From Micromonospora sp. MA102 (GTDB lineage: Bacteria; Actinomycetota; Actinomycetes; Mycobacteriales; Micromonosporaceae), in NCBI RefSeq assembly GCF_025460765.1, contig NZ_JAMWEG010000001.1:620001-684000 (forward strand): a DNA stretch of 64,000 nt. Direction: 5' to 3'. The translations under genes were made by a program, and so were the position numbers. The notes under the pieces are model-generated. The model saw only the letters and a list, made by a program, of their open reading frames with translations. It was not told where the DNA came from and made no database searches. Of the stretch, positions 29,354 through 38,474 are shown one piece after another (positions within the stretch are counted from its first letter, which is position 1; the number at the start of each line of letters is the position of its first letter).

Positions 29354-30592
29354 ATGCGCAGAATCCTGATCGTCGGGGCCGGACAGTCCGGGCTCCAGCT
29401 CGCCCTGAGCCTGCAGGCCGAGGGGTACGACGTCACGGTGATGTCGGCCCGGACGCCCGACGAGATCCGGCGGGGTTGGGTGATGAGCACCCAGGCCATG
29501 TTCGGTCCCGCGCTCGCCACCGAACGCCGCTACGGGCTGGATCTGTGGCAGGACCGCGCGCCGCGGATCGAGGGGCTGCACGTGTCGCTCTCCGCGCCGC
29601 CCGGCGAGCGGGCGCTGCGCATCGTCGGCCCGCTCGACGAGCCGGCGCAGAGCACCGACCAGCGGATCAAGATGGCCGACTGGCTGGGGCTGTTCGAGCA
29701 GCGCGGCGGGACGGTGCTCTACCAGACGGTGACCACCAGCGACCTGGACGGCCTGGCCCGGCTCGGCCGCTACGACCTGACCGTGGTGGCCGCCGGCAAG
29801 GGCGACCTGGTCGGCGTCTTCGACCGCGACCCGGCCCGCTCGGTGTACGACGCGCCGCAGCGTGGGCTGGCCGTGGCGTACGTGCACGGGATGACCCCCG
29901 ACCCGCTGCTGCCGGTGCCGCACGTCAGCTTCAACGCCGTGCCCGGGCTGGGTGAGCTGTTCGTCATCCCCGCCCTGACCCACTCCGGACCCTGCGAGAT
30001 CCTGTTCTGGGAGGCGGTGCCCGGCGGGCCGCTGGACCTGTGGACCGAGCGGCGCGACCCGGCCGAGCACCTGAAGCTCACCCTGGACCTGGCCCGCCGC
30101 TACACGCCGTGGATCTACGAGCGGTGCGCCGACGTGGAGCTGACCGACGGGCGGGCCACCCTGTCCGGGCGCTACACGCCGACCGTGCGCCACCCGGTGG
30201 CGGAGCTGCCCTCGGGCGGGCTGGTGCTGGGCATGGCCGACGTGGTGGTGGCCAACGACCCGATCACCGGCCAGGGCAGCAACACGGCCGCCAAGTGCGC
30301 GTACGCGTACCTGGGGTCGATCCTGGAGCACGGCGACCGGCCCTTCGACCGGGACTGGATGACGCGGACCTTCGAACGTTTCTGGGCCGGGACCGGCGAG
30401 GCCGTCACGGGCTGGACGAACGCCATGCTGCAACCGTTGCCGCCGCACGTGCAGCAGGTGCTCGGGGCCGCCGCCGGCAACCCGGTGGTGGCCCGGCGGT
30501 TCGCCAACGGCTTCGGCGACCCGAACGACTTCCGGGACTGGTTCCTGACCCCGGACGCCGCCGAGCGCTACCTGGCCCTCGTCGCCGGCTGA
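29354..30592 (+). CDS. Styrene/indole monooxygenase-like flavoprotein (StyA type)
   Basis: FAD-dependent monooxygenase of 412 residues with the dinucleotide motif GAGQSG (residues 8-13), STDQRIKMADWLGLFEQRGG, DLTVVAAGKGDLVGVF and the late FAD motif ANDPITGQGSNTAAKCAYAY. The pattern is that of StyA, the oxygenase part of two-component styrene or indole monooxygenases, which needs a separate flavin reductase; none is nearby. The gene starts 19 bp after cvnD with a strong GGAGGA site, so it is the fifth gene of the conservon operon, the slot that often holds a cytochrome P450 (CvnE). It may make or consume a signal. The substrate is unknown. Confidence 0.88.
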   Translation: MRRILIVGAGQSGLQLALSLQAEGYDVTVMSARTPDEIRRGWVMSTQAMFGPALATERRYGLDLWQDRAPRIEGLHVSLSAPPGERALRIVGPLDEPAQSTDQRIKMADWLGLFEQRGGTVLYQTVTTSDLDGLARLGRYDLTVVAAGKGDLVGVFDRDPARSVYDAPQRGLAVAYVHGMTPDPLLPVPHVSFNAVPGLGELFVIPALTHSGPCEILFWEAVPGGPLDLWTERRDPAEHLKLTLDLARRYTPWIYERCADVELTDGRATLSGRYTPTVRHPVAELPSGGLVLGMADVVVANDPITGQGSNTAAKCAYAYLGSILEHGDRPFDRDWMTRTFERFWAGTGEAVTGWTNAMLQPLPPHVQQVLGAAAGNPVVARRFANGFGDPNDFRDWFLTPDAAERYLALVAG

Positions 30593-30604
30593 CCGCATCG
30601 TGGT

Positions 30605-30630
30605 CGGGAGCCGCTGCCCGGCGGCTCCCG
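30605..30630. terminator. Bidirectional terminator
   Basis: CGGGAGCCGC (30605-30614) pairs perfectly with GCGGCTCCCG (30621-30630). It lies between the conservon operon and the convergent SDR gene. Confidence 0.75.
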
Positions 30631-30644
30631 GCCGCGCCGGCCGG

Positions 30645-31523
30645 TCAGGCCGTCACGTGGGCGCTGTCGCCGGCCGTGGCGGCGAACGAGGTGCCGCTGA
30701 CCATCCGCGCGCCGTCCGAGGCGAGGAACACCACCAGCGGCGCGACGTCCTCCGGCTGCACCCACGGCACGCCCAGCGGGGTCTTCGCCCGCAGCGCCTC
30801 GACCGCGCTCCGCTCGTCGGTGGCCGGGTCCCCGGACGGCGTCTTCCCGCCCTCGACGATGGCCTGCGCGTAACGGTCCGGGTGGCGGGTCAGGGCGGTG
30901 TCGACCAGGCCGGGGATCACCGCGTTCACCGTGATCCCGTGTGCTCCCAGTTCCAGCGCCGCCGACTTGACCAGCCCGATGAGCCCCCACTTCGACGCCG
31001 AGTAGGCCGCACCGTTCGTCGTGCCGTGGTGCCCCTGGGTGGAGGACGTGACGACGATCCGCCCGCCGCCGCGGCGGACCAACAGCGGGGCGAAGACCCG
31101 CAGCACGTTGGCGGTGCCGGTGAGGTTGACGTCGATCTGGTCGTGCCAGTCCGGGTCGGCCATGTTCAGCAGGGGCTTGAACGCCTGGATGCCGGCGTTG
31201 GCGAACAGCACGTCGACGCCGCCGTGCTCGCGCTCGACCGCCGCGGCCGCCGTGCGTACCGCCCCGATGTCCCGCTGGTCGGCGACGTGCGCGGACCAGC
31301 GCGCCCCGGCTGCGGTGACCCGCCGGCCGGTCTCGGCCAGGTCCTCGGGGCTCGCCGGCGGGAAGTCGAGGATCGGGCTCACGGGCCCGGCCACGTCGAC
31401 CCCGGCGACCTCCGCGCCGGCCTCGGCGAGCGCCACGGCGGCGGCCCGGCCGATGCCGCGCGCCGCGCCGGTGACCACGGCGACCCGACCGGACAGCGGT
31501 CGCGCCGACGGCGCTGCGGACAT
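30645..31523 (-). CDS. Short-chain dehydrogenase, mycofactocin-coupled type
   Basis: NAD(P)-type SDR of 292 residues with cofactor motif TGAARGIG (18-25), FANAGIQ, and catalytic YSASK. After the second strand it carries an insertion (VDVAGPVSPILDFPPASPEDLAETGRRV) that resembles SDRs using mycofactocin-linked, non-exchangeable NAD. No mycofactocin gene is in this window. The ATG at 31523 follows GGGGAGGTGGG. Substrate unknown; probably a secondary alcohol or related carbonyl. Confidence 0.85.
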   Translation of the reverse strand: MSAAPSARPLSGRVAVVTGAARGIGRAAAVALAEAGAEVAGVDVAGPVSPILDFPPASPEDLAETGRRVTAAGARWSAHVADQRDIGAVRTAAAAVEREHGGVDVLFANAGIQAFKPLLNMADPDWHDQIDVNLTGTANVLRVFAPLLVRRGGGRIVVTSSTQGHHGTTNGAAYSASKWGLIGLVKSAALELGAHGITVNAVIPGLVDTALTRHPDRYAQAIVEGGKTPSGDPATDERSAVEALRAKTPLGVPWVQPEDVAPLVVFLASDGARMVSGTSFAATAGDSAHVTA

Positions 31524-31728
31524 CGCACCCACCTCCCCCGCCGACGGCACCCGGCCCCCTCTCTCTCGCACCGTAGACCCGTCCGCACCCTCCCCGCCCG
31601 GAGATCGACGCCGCCACCACCACCCGTCCCGGACCCGGCGGACGCGGGACCGCCGGTGTCGGGCGCGGCGGGAGGCGGCGAAGCAGCGCGGCGCAGGCCG
31701 CGGGCGGGGCGGGTGACGGGCGGGCTGG

Positions 31729-32760
31729 TCAGCGGGTGCGGGTCAGGTCCGCGAGGATGTCGGCGACCGGGGCGTCCCGGGCGCCGCGCCAGCCCGTGCC
31801 GGCCCATAGGTGCAGCCGGTCGGCGTCCCCCGCCCCGGCGGCGGCGACGCGCAGCGGCCGGGTGAGGTGATGCAGCGCCGGGTAGCCGAGCGGGGCGGCC
31901 GCCTCGTGCCGGTCGATGAAGTCGTTGCGCAGCCCGCGGGCCGGGCGGCCGGTGAAGGCGCGGGTGACCACCGTCCGGTCCCGCAGCGGGTCGGCCAGCG
32001 CGTCCCGGTGGGTCCGGCCGGTGCCGGCCTCGTCGGCCCGCAGCAGCAGCGTGCCGGCCAGCACGCCGGTGGCGCCGGCGGCGAGGGCGGCCCGGACGTC
32101 ACCGGGACCGCCGATCCCGCCCGCGCCGAGCACGGGCAACCCGGTCCGGCCGGCGACCAGTGCGACCAGCTCGGGCAGCGGGCGCGGCGGCGGTGGGGCG
32201 TCCGGGGTGAAGGTGCCCAGGTGCCCGCCGGCGGCGCCGCTCTGCGCGACCAGCCCGTCCACCCCGAGGTCGGCCGCGGCCGCCGCCTCGGCCGGGTCGG
32301 TCACCGTGACCAGCACCCGGGTGCCGGCCCGCCGCAGGTCCCGGACCACGGGCGCCGGCGGCAGGCCGAAGGTGAAGCTGACCACCGGCACCGGCTCGGC
32401 GCGCAGCAGGTCGAGTTTCGCCGCCCAGTGGTCATCGTCCTCGGTGCGCGCGGCGGCCGCCAGGTCGAGGCCGTAGGGCGTGCCCTCGGCGGCGATCCGG
32501 GTCGCGTAGCGGCGGAACTCCGCCTCCGCCACCGGCACCGGGGTGGGCGCGAAGACGTTCAGCCCGAACGGCCGGCCGGCTGCGCGCAGCTCGGTGACCT
32601 CGGCCGCCACCGCCTCGGGCGTCTTGTAGCCGGCGGCCAGGAACGCGAACGCTCCGGCCGCGCCCACCGCCGTCGCCAGCCCCGTGGTGGTCGGCCCACC
32701 GGCCATCGGCGCCGCCACCACCGGCACGTCCACCCCGAGCAGTTCCCGCATCCCGTCCAC
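31729..32760 (-). CDS. Nitronate monooxygenase-like (NPD) FMN protein
   Basis: FMN-dependent TIM-barrel protein of 343 residues of the 2-nitropropane dioxygenase family (PVVAAPMAGGPTT at the N-terminus, GLVAQSGAAGGHLGTF, LPVLGAGGIGGPGDVRAALAAGATGVLAGT). Family members oxidise alkyl nitronates or act as enoyl reductases. GTG 32760 is preferred because CAGACT lies 6 bases before it; an ATG at 32751 is the alternative and has only a weak ribosome site. Confidence 0.87.
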   Translation of the reverse strand: MDGMRELLGVDVPVVAAPMAGGPTTTGLATAVGAAGAFAFLAAGYKTPEAVAAEVTELRAAGRPFGLNVFAPTPVPVAEAEFRRYATRIAAEGTPYGLDLAAAARTEDDDHWAAKLDLLRAEPVPVVSFTFGLPPAPVVRDLRRAGTRVLVTVTDPAEAAAAADLGVDGLVAQSGAAGGHLGTFTPDAPPPPRPLPELVALVAGRTGLPVLGAGGIGGPGDVRAALAAGATGVLAGTLLLRADEAGTGRTHRDALADPLRDRTVVTRAFTGRPARGLRNDFIDRHEAAAPLGYPALHHLTRPLRVAAAGAGDADRLHLWAGTGWRGARDAPVADILADLTRTR

Positions 32761-32836
32761 GGCACCAGTCTGCCCTCCGGCCGCGGGTCGTCTCCGCCCG
32801 CCCGGCGAGGTCACACCACCTGGACGCGGCCCTCCG

Positions 32837-33259
32837 TCAGGCCGGCAGGCGTTCGCGCAGCCAGGCCGGCTCCGGGTTCACCACGGCCTCGCCGGGCAGC
32901 ACCACGGTCGGGACCGTCTCATCTCCGCCGGTGACCGCCCGGACCGCCGCCGCCCCGTCGGGGTCGCGCCAGATGTTCACCCAGTACGCCCGCCCGGCGC
33001 GGTGACCCAGCCGCAGGCGCAGGCGCAGGCAGTAGCGGCAGCCGGGCCGCCAGTAGACCACCGGCCGCCCGTCGCGCGCGCTGCGCTCCCGCGCCTCGGC
33101 GGCGGTCAGCGACCGCGGGAACGCCAGCGGCGAGAAGAGCACCGTCAGCACAGCGAAGACCAGGAACTCGACGACGGCCAGCGCCCGGGTCTCCGCGCCG
33201 ACCGCGACGAGCACCCCGACCACCAGCATCACGCCGGCCATCCACCAACTACGCAGCAC
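32837..33259 (-). CDS. Membrane-anchored glutaredoxin/mycoredoxin-like protein
   Basis: Two N-terminal hydrophobic helices (VMLVVGVLVAVGAE; ALAVVEFLVFAVLTVLF) are followed by a cytosolic thioredoxin-fold domain in this 140-residue protein, with the redox motif CRYC in VVYWRPGCRYCLRLRLRLG and a cis-Pro region ETVPTVVLPG. Mycoredoxin-like proteins reduce mycothiol mixed disulfides; membrane tethering is less common. A minus-strand TAGCAT box (33268-33273) lies 8 bases before the GTG, suggesting a leaderless mRNA. Confidence 0.85.
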   Translation of the reverse strand: MLRSWWMAGVMLVVGVLVAVGAETRALAVVEFLVFAVLTVLFSPLAFPRSLTAAEARERSARDGRPVVYWRPGCRYCLRLRLRLGHRAGRAYWVNIWRDPDGAAAVRAVTGGDETVPTVVLPGEAVVNPEPAWLRERLPA

Positions 33260-33283
33260 GTCGCGGGATGCTACCCGCCCCGG

Positions 33284-36076
33284 TCAGGCGGTCGCGTCGG
33301 CCAGCAGTTCGAGCAGGTGGCGGTAGGGCTGCCCGGTGGCCCGGGCCATGCCGATCTCGCAGGTGCGGTTCACCGAGGCGTACCCGTCGAACGCGCGGGT
33401 GGTGACGGCGGCGGCCTCGGCGCGGGTGGCCGACGCGGTCAGCTCCGGGTGCAGCAGCCCCCGGTCACCCGCGAAGCCGCAGCACTGCCAACCCTCCGGC
33501 ACCACCACCTCGTCGGCGATCGCCGACGCCACGGTGAGCAGCGCGTCGTCCAGCCCGAGCCGGGTCGACGAGCAGGTCGGGTGCAGCGCCAGGGAGCCGA
33601 GCCGGCGGCGCACGGTGAGCCGGGGCAGCAGCTCGCCGGCCGCGTACCCGACGGCGTCGACCACCCGCAGGTCGCCGGCCCCGGCGAGCAGCTTCGTGAA
33701 GCCCTCGGTGCAGGAGGCGGCGTCGCTGACCACCGGCAGCGCGCCGTCGCGGCTGGCCGCGCGCAGCGCCGGCGGCACCCGGTCGCGTACCGCCTCGTAG
33801 CCGGCCGTGAGGCCCTTGGACGACCAGGGGGTGCCGCAGCACATGCTCGCGATCCCGTCGGGCACGAGCAGGCGTACGCCGGCCCGGTCGGCGAGGGTGA
33901 GCAGGGCGGCGGCCACGCCGGAGCCGCCCTCGGCCGGGGCGAACAGCGTGCCGAGGCAGGACGGCACGAAGACGGCGTCCGGCTCGCCGACCGGGTGGGG
34001 CCGGCGCGTCCGGCCACCCCGGGGCAGGTCACGCTGCCACTGCGGGACCCGTTCGGCGCCGAGGACCGCGCGGGCGGCCCGGGTGGCCGCCTCGGGCAGC
34101 GCGGGCGGCAGCGCGCCGGCCAGGTCCAGCCCGCGGGCCATGCCCCGGGTGGTGGCGCCCCAGCGGCGAGCGGCGCCCCGCCAGCCGGCCTGCGCGGCCC
34201 CGCCGTTGCGGTCGGCCCGCAGCCGCTTCACGAGGTCGCCGGTGTTGATGAGGACCGGGCAGGCGGTGGCGCACATGCCGTCCACGGCGCAGGTGTCCAC
34301 CGCGTCGTAGTCGTAGGCGTCCTCCAGTTCCCCGGCCAGGGCCGGGTCGCCGGCGGCGCGGGCGGCGGCGATCTCCCGGCGCAGCACGATCCGCTGCCGG
34401 GGGGTGGTGGTGAGGTCGCGGCTCGGGCAGACCGGCTCGCAGTAGCCGCACTCGACGCAGCGGTCCACCTCCTCCTCCACGGTCGGCACGGTCTTCAGGT
34501 GCCGCATGTGGATCTGCGGGTCGTCGCTGAGCAGCACACCCGGGTTCAGCACGCCGTCCGGGTCGCAGAGCGTCTTGACCTCGCGCATCACCGCGTACAG
34601 CTCGTCGCCGAACTGGCGGCGCACGTAGGGGGCCATCACCCGGCCGGTGCCGTGCTCGGCCTTGAGCGTGCCGCCGTGGCCGAGCACCAGGTCGACCATC
34701 TCCTCGGTGAAGTCGGCGTAGCGGTCCGGGGCCACCCCGACCGCGAACCGCTCGTTCAGCATGAAGTGCAGGTTGCCGTCCTTGGCGTGGCCGAAGATGA
34801 CGCTCTCCTCGTACCGGTGCCGGTCGAAGAGGCCGGCGAGCGCGGCGCAGGTGTCGGCGAGGGCCTCGACCGGGACGGCGATGTCCTCCAGCAGCGCGGT
34901 GGTGCCGGACGGGCGGGCGCCGGCCACCGCCGCGTACAGGCCCTTGCGGATGTGCCAGAGCGCGGCGCGGGCGGCGGCCTCGCCGCTGAGCCGGGCCGGG
35001 GTGGTCAGCGGCAGGTCGGCCAGCACGGGCCGGGCGGCGGCGACGCGCTCGGCCAGCGCCTCCGGGTCGGACTCCTGCCACTCGACAAGCAGCGCCGCGT
35101 GGTCGCGCACGGCCAGGCCGCGCAGCGCGGCGTCCGCCCTCGGGTCGCCCTGGGCGACGCGCAGGGCGGCCGCGTCGAGCAGCTCGATCGCCGCCGGCCC
35201 GGCGGCCACCAGCGCCGGCATGGCGGCCATCGCCGCGGCCAGGGTGTCGAAGACCAGCAGGCCGGTCGCGGCGTGCCGGTGCACGGGTACGGTGCGGAAG
35301 GTCGCCGCCGCCACGAAGGCGAGGGTGCCCTCGCTGCCCACCACCAGCCGGGTGAGCAGGTCCGCGGGGTCGTCGTGGTCGAGGAAGGCGTTCACCCCGT
35401 ACCCCATGGTGTTCTTCATGGCGTACTGGGCGCGGATCCGGCGCACCGAGTCGGGGTTGCCGCGGACCCGGTCGCGCAGCCGCAGCAGGCCGGCGTGCAG
35501 GTCCGGTTCGGCGGCGCGCAGCCGGGCGTCGGCGTCCGCGGCGCCGGTGTCGAGCACGGTGCCGCTGGGCAGCACCAGCAGCAGCGACTCCAGCGTCCGG
35601 TAGGTGTTGAACTCGGTGCCGCAGGTCATCCCGCTGGAGTTGTTGGCGACCACCCCGCCGACGGTGCAGGCGGACTCGCTGGCCGGGTCCGGGCCGAGCT
35701 TGCGGCCGTACGGGGCGAGGCGGGCGTTGACCTGCCGCAGCACCACCCCGGGCTGCACCCGCACCCGCCGGCCGTCGTCGAGGACGTCGAGGTCGCGGAA
35801 GTGCCGCCGGGTGTCGACGAGCAGCCGGTCGGTGACCGCCTGGCCGCTGAGGCTGGTGCCGCCGGAACGGAACGTCAGCGGGGTGCCGGTGCGGCGGCTG
35901 TGCCGCAGCAGGGCGGCGACCTGGTCGGCGTCGGCCGGCGTGACCACCGCGCTCGGGTGCAGCAGGTAGTGCGACGCGTCGTGGGCCAGCCGGAGCCGGT
36001 CCGCCGCCCGGGTGGCCACCCCGCCGGGCACCACCGCCTCCAGTCCGGCCCGCGCGTCGCCGCTCAGCTCCACCAT
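33284..36076 (-). CDS. FAD-binding and Fe-S dehydrogenase (D-lactate/glycolate dehydrogenase type)
   Basis: Large respiratory dehydrogenase of 930 residues fusing three parts. The FAD-binding-4 domain holds [14 protein letters not shown] and GSEGTLAFV. The FAD-oxidase C-terminal domain holds [13 protein letters not shown] and [11 protein letters not shown]. The iron-sulfur part has two ferredoxin-type clusters ([13 protein letters not shown] about residue 540, [13 protein letters not shown] about 592) and two CCG motifs (CCGTPW about 744, CCGFAG about 863). Such proteins pass electrons from D-2-hydroxy acids to quinone. The ATG at 36076 follows GGGGAGG. Which hydroxy acid is used cannot be told. 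Confidence 0.92.
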   Translation of the reverse strand: MVELSGDARAGLEAVVPGGVATRAADRLRLAHDASHYLLHPSAVVTPADADQVAALLRHSRRTGTPLTFRSGGTSLSGQAVTDRLLVDTRRHFRDLDVLDDGRRVRVQPGVVLRQVNARLAPYGRKLGPDPASESACTVGGVVANNSSGMTCGTEFNTYRTLESLLLVLPSGTVLDTGAADADARLRAAEPDLHAGLLRLRDRVRGNPDSVRRIRAQYAMKNTMGYGVNAFLDHDDPADLLTRLVVGSEGTLAFVAAATFRTVPVHRHAATGLLVFDTLAAAMAAMPALVAAGPAAIELLDAAALRVAQGDPRADAALRGLAVRDHAALLVEWQESDPEALAERVAAARPVLADLPLTTPARLSGEAAARAALWHIRKGLYAAVAGARPSGTTALLEDIAVPVEALADTCAALAGLFDRHRYEESVIFGHAKDGNLHFMLNERFAVGVAPDRYADFTEEMVDLVLGHGGTLKAEHGTGRVMAPYVRRQFGDELYAVMREVKTLCDPDGVLNPGVLLSDDPQIHMRHLKTVPTVEEEVDRCVECGYCEPVCPSRDLTTTPRQRIVLRREIAAARAAGDPALAGELEDAYDYDAVDTCAVDGMCATACPVLINTGDLVKRLRADRNGGAAQAGWRGAARRWGATTRGMARGLDLAGALPPALPEAATRAARAVLGAERVPQWQRDLPRGGRTRRPHPVGEPDAVFVPSCLGTLFAPAEGGSGVAAALLTLADRAGVRLLVPDGIASMCCGTPWSSKGLTAGYEAVRDRVPPALRAASRDGALPVVSDAASCTEGFTKLLAGAGDLRVVDAVGYAAGELLPRLTVRRRLGSLALHPTCSSTRLGLDDALLTVASAIADEVVVPEGWQCCGFAGDRGLLHPELTASATRAEAAAVTTRAFDGYASVNRTCEIGMARATGQPYRHLLELLADATA

Positions 36077-36135
36077 GCTCGCCGCACCTCCCCGAGCCCA
36101 CCCTAGTCAGCATCGGACGACGCGCCGCCGACCCC

Positions 36136-36164
36136 TTGCGTCCCCATCGACCCAGGTAGATACT
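36136..36164 (+). promoter_or_regulatory. Promoter of streptogrisin gene
   Basis: TTGCGT (36136-36141), a 17-bp spacer and GATACT (36159-36164) fit a housekeeping promoter about 95 bases upstream of the GTG start. Confidence 0.5.
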
Positions 36165-36263
36165 CGCCGCACAGCGTTCGTCGAGGTCACACCCCGAGCA
36201 GACCCCGTCGACACGGCATGGACGCCGACGCAACCGGCGGCCTTCACCGTCAGGGAGAAGACC

Positions 36264-37118
36264 GTGAGAATCCGCCGAAGCCGATTCACCCCCCTGCTCG
36301 CCGCGACCGTCGGCCTCGTGGCCGCCAGCGCCTTCGCCGTACCGGGCGCCGCCTCGGCCGCCGCGCCGAGCTTCACCGCCGACCAGCTGGCCCGGGTCGA
36401 CGCCGCCGTCACCGCCTCCGGCGTGCAGGGCATCGCCTGGCGCCTGGAAGCGGGCCGCGTCGTGGTGACCGCCGACGACAGCGTGTCCGCCGCCGAGGTC
36501 GCGGCGGTCAAGAAGAGCGCCGGGGCCGCGGCGGGCGCGATCCGGGTCGACCGGGCCCGGGGCACCTTCCGCCCGCTGCTGTCCGCGGGCAACGCCATCT
36601 ACGGCGGCGGCTACCGCTGCTCGCTCGGCTTCAACGTGGTGAAGTCGAACGTCTACTACTTCCTCACCGCCGGGCACTGCGGCAACGTCGCGAAGACCTG
36701 GTACACCGACTCCGGCCTCAAGACGCTCATCGGCCCGACCATCAGCTCCAGCTTCCCCGGCAACGACTACGCCCTGGTCCGCTACGACAACACCGCGCTC
36801 AGCCACCCGGGCGGCTACACCGCCGCGAACGCCTTCGTCGGCGAGTCGGTCAAGCGCACCGGCTCGACCACCGGCACCCACAGCGGCACGGTGACCGCGT
36901 TGAACGTGACCGTCCGCTACCAGGGCGGCGGCACGGTCCGGGGCATGATCCAGACCACCGTCTGCGCCGAGCCGGGCGACTCGGGCGGCCCGCTCTACGA
37001 CGGCACCAAGGCGCTGGGCATCACCTCCGGCGGCAGCGGTGACTGCCGCAGCGGCGGCACCACCTTCTTCCAGCCGGTCACCGAGGCGGCGAGCGCGTAC
37101 GGCGTGACCGTCTACTGA
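36264..37118 (+). CDS. Secreted streptogrisin-type serine protease (S1 family, chymotrypsin fold)
   Basis: Extracellular protease of 284 residues made as a pre-pro-enzyme. The signal peptide is about 1-32; a short propeptide (about 33-110) precedes a mature start near [18 protein letters not shown]. The triad is His138 (TAGHC), Asp168 (NDYAL) and Ser240 (GDSGGP). Cysteines are placed for the usual disulfides. The GTG at 36264 follows AGGGAGA. It is the intact relative of the pseudogene at 18638-19326 and is followed by its own terminator. Confidence 0.95.
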   Translation: MRIRRSRFTPLLAATVGLVAASAFAVPGAASAAAPSFTADQLARVDAAVTASGVQGIAWRLEAGRVVVTADDSVSAAEVAAVKKSAGAAAGAIRVDRARGTFRPLLSAGNAIYGGGYRCSLGFNVVKSNVYYFLTAGHCGNVAKTWYTDSGLKTLIGPTISSSFPGNDYALVRYDNTALSHPGGYTAANAFVGESVKRTGSTTGTHSGTVTALNVTVRYQGGGTVRGMIQTTVCAEPGDSGGPLYDGTKALGITSGGSGDCRSGGTTFFQPVTEAASAYGVTVY

Positions 37119-37147
37119 GTCCACCCGCCGGCCGTCGGCCGGCCCGG

Positions 37148-37184
37148 GAAGACCCGCACCGGCACCCGGCCGGTGCGGGTCTTC
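37148..37184 (+). terminator. Intrinsic terminator after streptogrisin
   Basis: A 15-bp perfect stem (37148-37162 with 37170-37184) and 7-base loop lie 29 bp after the stop. It may also stop the convergent GH18 transcript. Confidence 0.85.
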
Positions 37185-37323
37185 GCGTGTCCGGTGGGAG
37201 AGTGCCGCACTCGCATCCCGTTCACGCACCTGCGCGACCCGCGGACGGTGCGCACGCGCCACGGCACGTACGCCCGGTCCGACGGCGGTCCTGGCGCGCC
37301 CCGGGCGCTGGTGACGGGTCCGG

Positions 37324-38415
37324 TCAGCTCTGCCGCAGCGCCGGCATCGGCACCGGCACGGCGAGCGCGGTCGCCCCGGCGCCCGCGCCGCCCTCGCAGG
37401 TGTTCGGCGGGACGGTGCCGATACCCCGGGTGGCGGGCCGCTCGGCCGCCCAGAACATGAAACCGAGCATCCCGGCCGTGCTCCCCGCGCCGTGCGGGGC
37501 GACGCTCTGCACGTACGGGGCGGCGGCCTTCTGCACCGAGTTGGCGTAGTTGACGCACTCGGGCAGCGGCTTGCCGCCGTAGGCCAGGTAGACCGCGCCG
37601 GTGAACTTGGCCGGGGCGAGCGGGGGCACCGGTGGGCTGTACTGCGACTTGCCGTCGACGTGCTCCTGCCAGTCCGCCTGGGCGGTGCCGGCCGAGGCGG
37701 GCCGGGCGGTGACCATGGCGTTGGCGTAGTCGAGCACCGGGACGTCGGTGCGCAGCCAGTCGGTGGTGGCCTTGCGGTTGAGGTCGATCAGCCAGCGGTC
37801 GCCGGCGGCCACGTCGATGGTGAGCCGGGCCGGCGGGCGGGCGCCGGTGGCGTCGTAGGGGTGGACCGCCCGGTAGGCGTCGATGAAGGACTGGAGGCCG
37901 GCCAGGTCGGGGCCGGTGTTCTGCTCGTAGTCGATCTCGATGCCGACGCCGAGCCGGGTGGCCGCCGCGGCGGCCCGCTGCCCGAGCAGGGTGGGGTTCT
38001 CGGCGAGCGCGGCGTCCCAGTCGTCGGTGTAGGTGATGCCACCGATCGAGAGCATCACCCGGATGCCGCGGGCCGTGAAGTACTGCACGATCTCGCTGGT
38101 CATGCCACGCGGCACCCCGTCCAGGGTGGTGGCGTCGGTGGTCTGGCGCAGCAGGTCGAGCGGGTTGACGAAGCTCAGCACCACCAGGTTGACCGAGGGA
38201 CGGCCGTCGCCGCGGTCGATGAGCCAGTGGTTCTGGCTGTCGAACTGGGCGACCGTGCGGGCGGTGCCCCAGGTGCAGAAGTCGTTGCCGCAGTGCCAGG
38301 CGCCGTAGACCTGGACCGGCGTGGCGGCCAGCGGCGCGGGCGGCGGCGCGGCCACGGCCGGGCCCGTGGCGGTGAGGACGAGCAGGAACGCGGCCAGGAG
38401 TACCGAGCGTCGCAT
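37324..38415 (-). CDS. Secreted GH18 chitinase-like protein
   Basis: The 363-residue protein has a signal peptide (about 1-22, ending AVA) and a GH18-type barrel (WHCGNDFCTWGTARTV, VNLVVLSFVNPL, GIRVMLSIGGITYTDDW). The catalytic DxxDxDxE motif is altered: Val157, Glu160, Asp162, Glu164 (VGIEIDYE). The acid Glu164 and Asp162 remain, so activity is possible but not certain. No substrate-binding module is attached. It has its own promoter at 38445-38474. Confidence 0.78.
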   Translation of the reverse strand: MRRSVLLAAFLLVLTATGPAVAAPPPAPLAATPVQVYGAWHCGNDFCTWGTARTVAQFDSQNHWLIDRGDGRPSVNLVVLSFVNPLDLLRQTTDATTLDGVPRGMTSEIVQYFTARGIRVMLSIGGITYTDDWDAALAENPTLLGQRAAAAATRLGVGIEIDYEQNTGPDLAGLQSFIDAYRAVHPYDATGARPPARLTIDVAAGDRWLIDLNRKATTDWLRTDVPVLDYANAMVTARPASAGTAQADWQEHVDGKSQYSPPVPPLAPAKFTGAVYLAYGGKPLPECVNYANSVQKAAAPYVQSVAPHGAGSTAGMLGFMFWAAERPATRGIGTVPPNTCEGGAGAGATALAVPVPMPALRQS

Positions 38416-38428
38416 GGGGACCTCCCCG

Positions 38429-38474
38429 ACTGATCAGTACGCCTTGTTTACAGTAAGCCGACGACCTGCGTCAA
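38429..38474 (-). promoter_or_regulatory. GH18 promoter with palindrome at the start site
   Basis: On the minus strand TTGACG (38469-38474), an 18-bp spacer and TAAACA (38445-38450) form a promoter; the -35 overlaps the stop of the nucleotidyltransferase gene. The perfect palindrome ACTGATCAGT (38429-38438) sits at the expected transcription start and could be an operator. Confidence 0.55.

Noticed and set aside
32684..36106. Antisense open frame of 1140 codons on the plus strand
   Set aside because: It lies opposite the well-supported FAD/Fe-S dehydrogenase and glutaredoxin genes and shows no domain pattern.
34029..37262. Minus-strand frame of 1077 codons
   Set aside because: It overlaps the dehydrogenase in a second frame and the plus-strand streptogrisin; no recognisable motifs.
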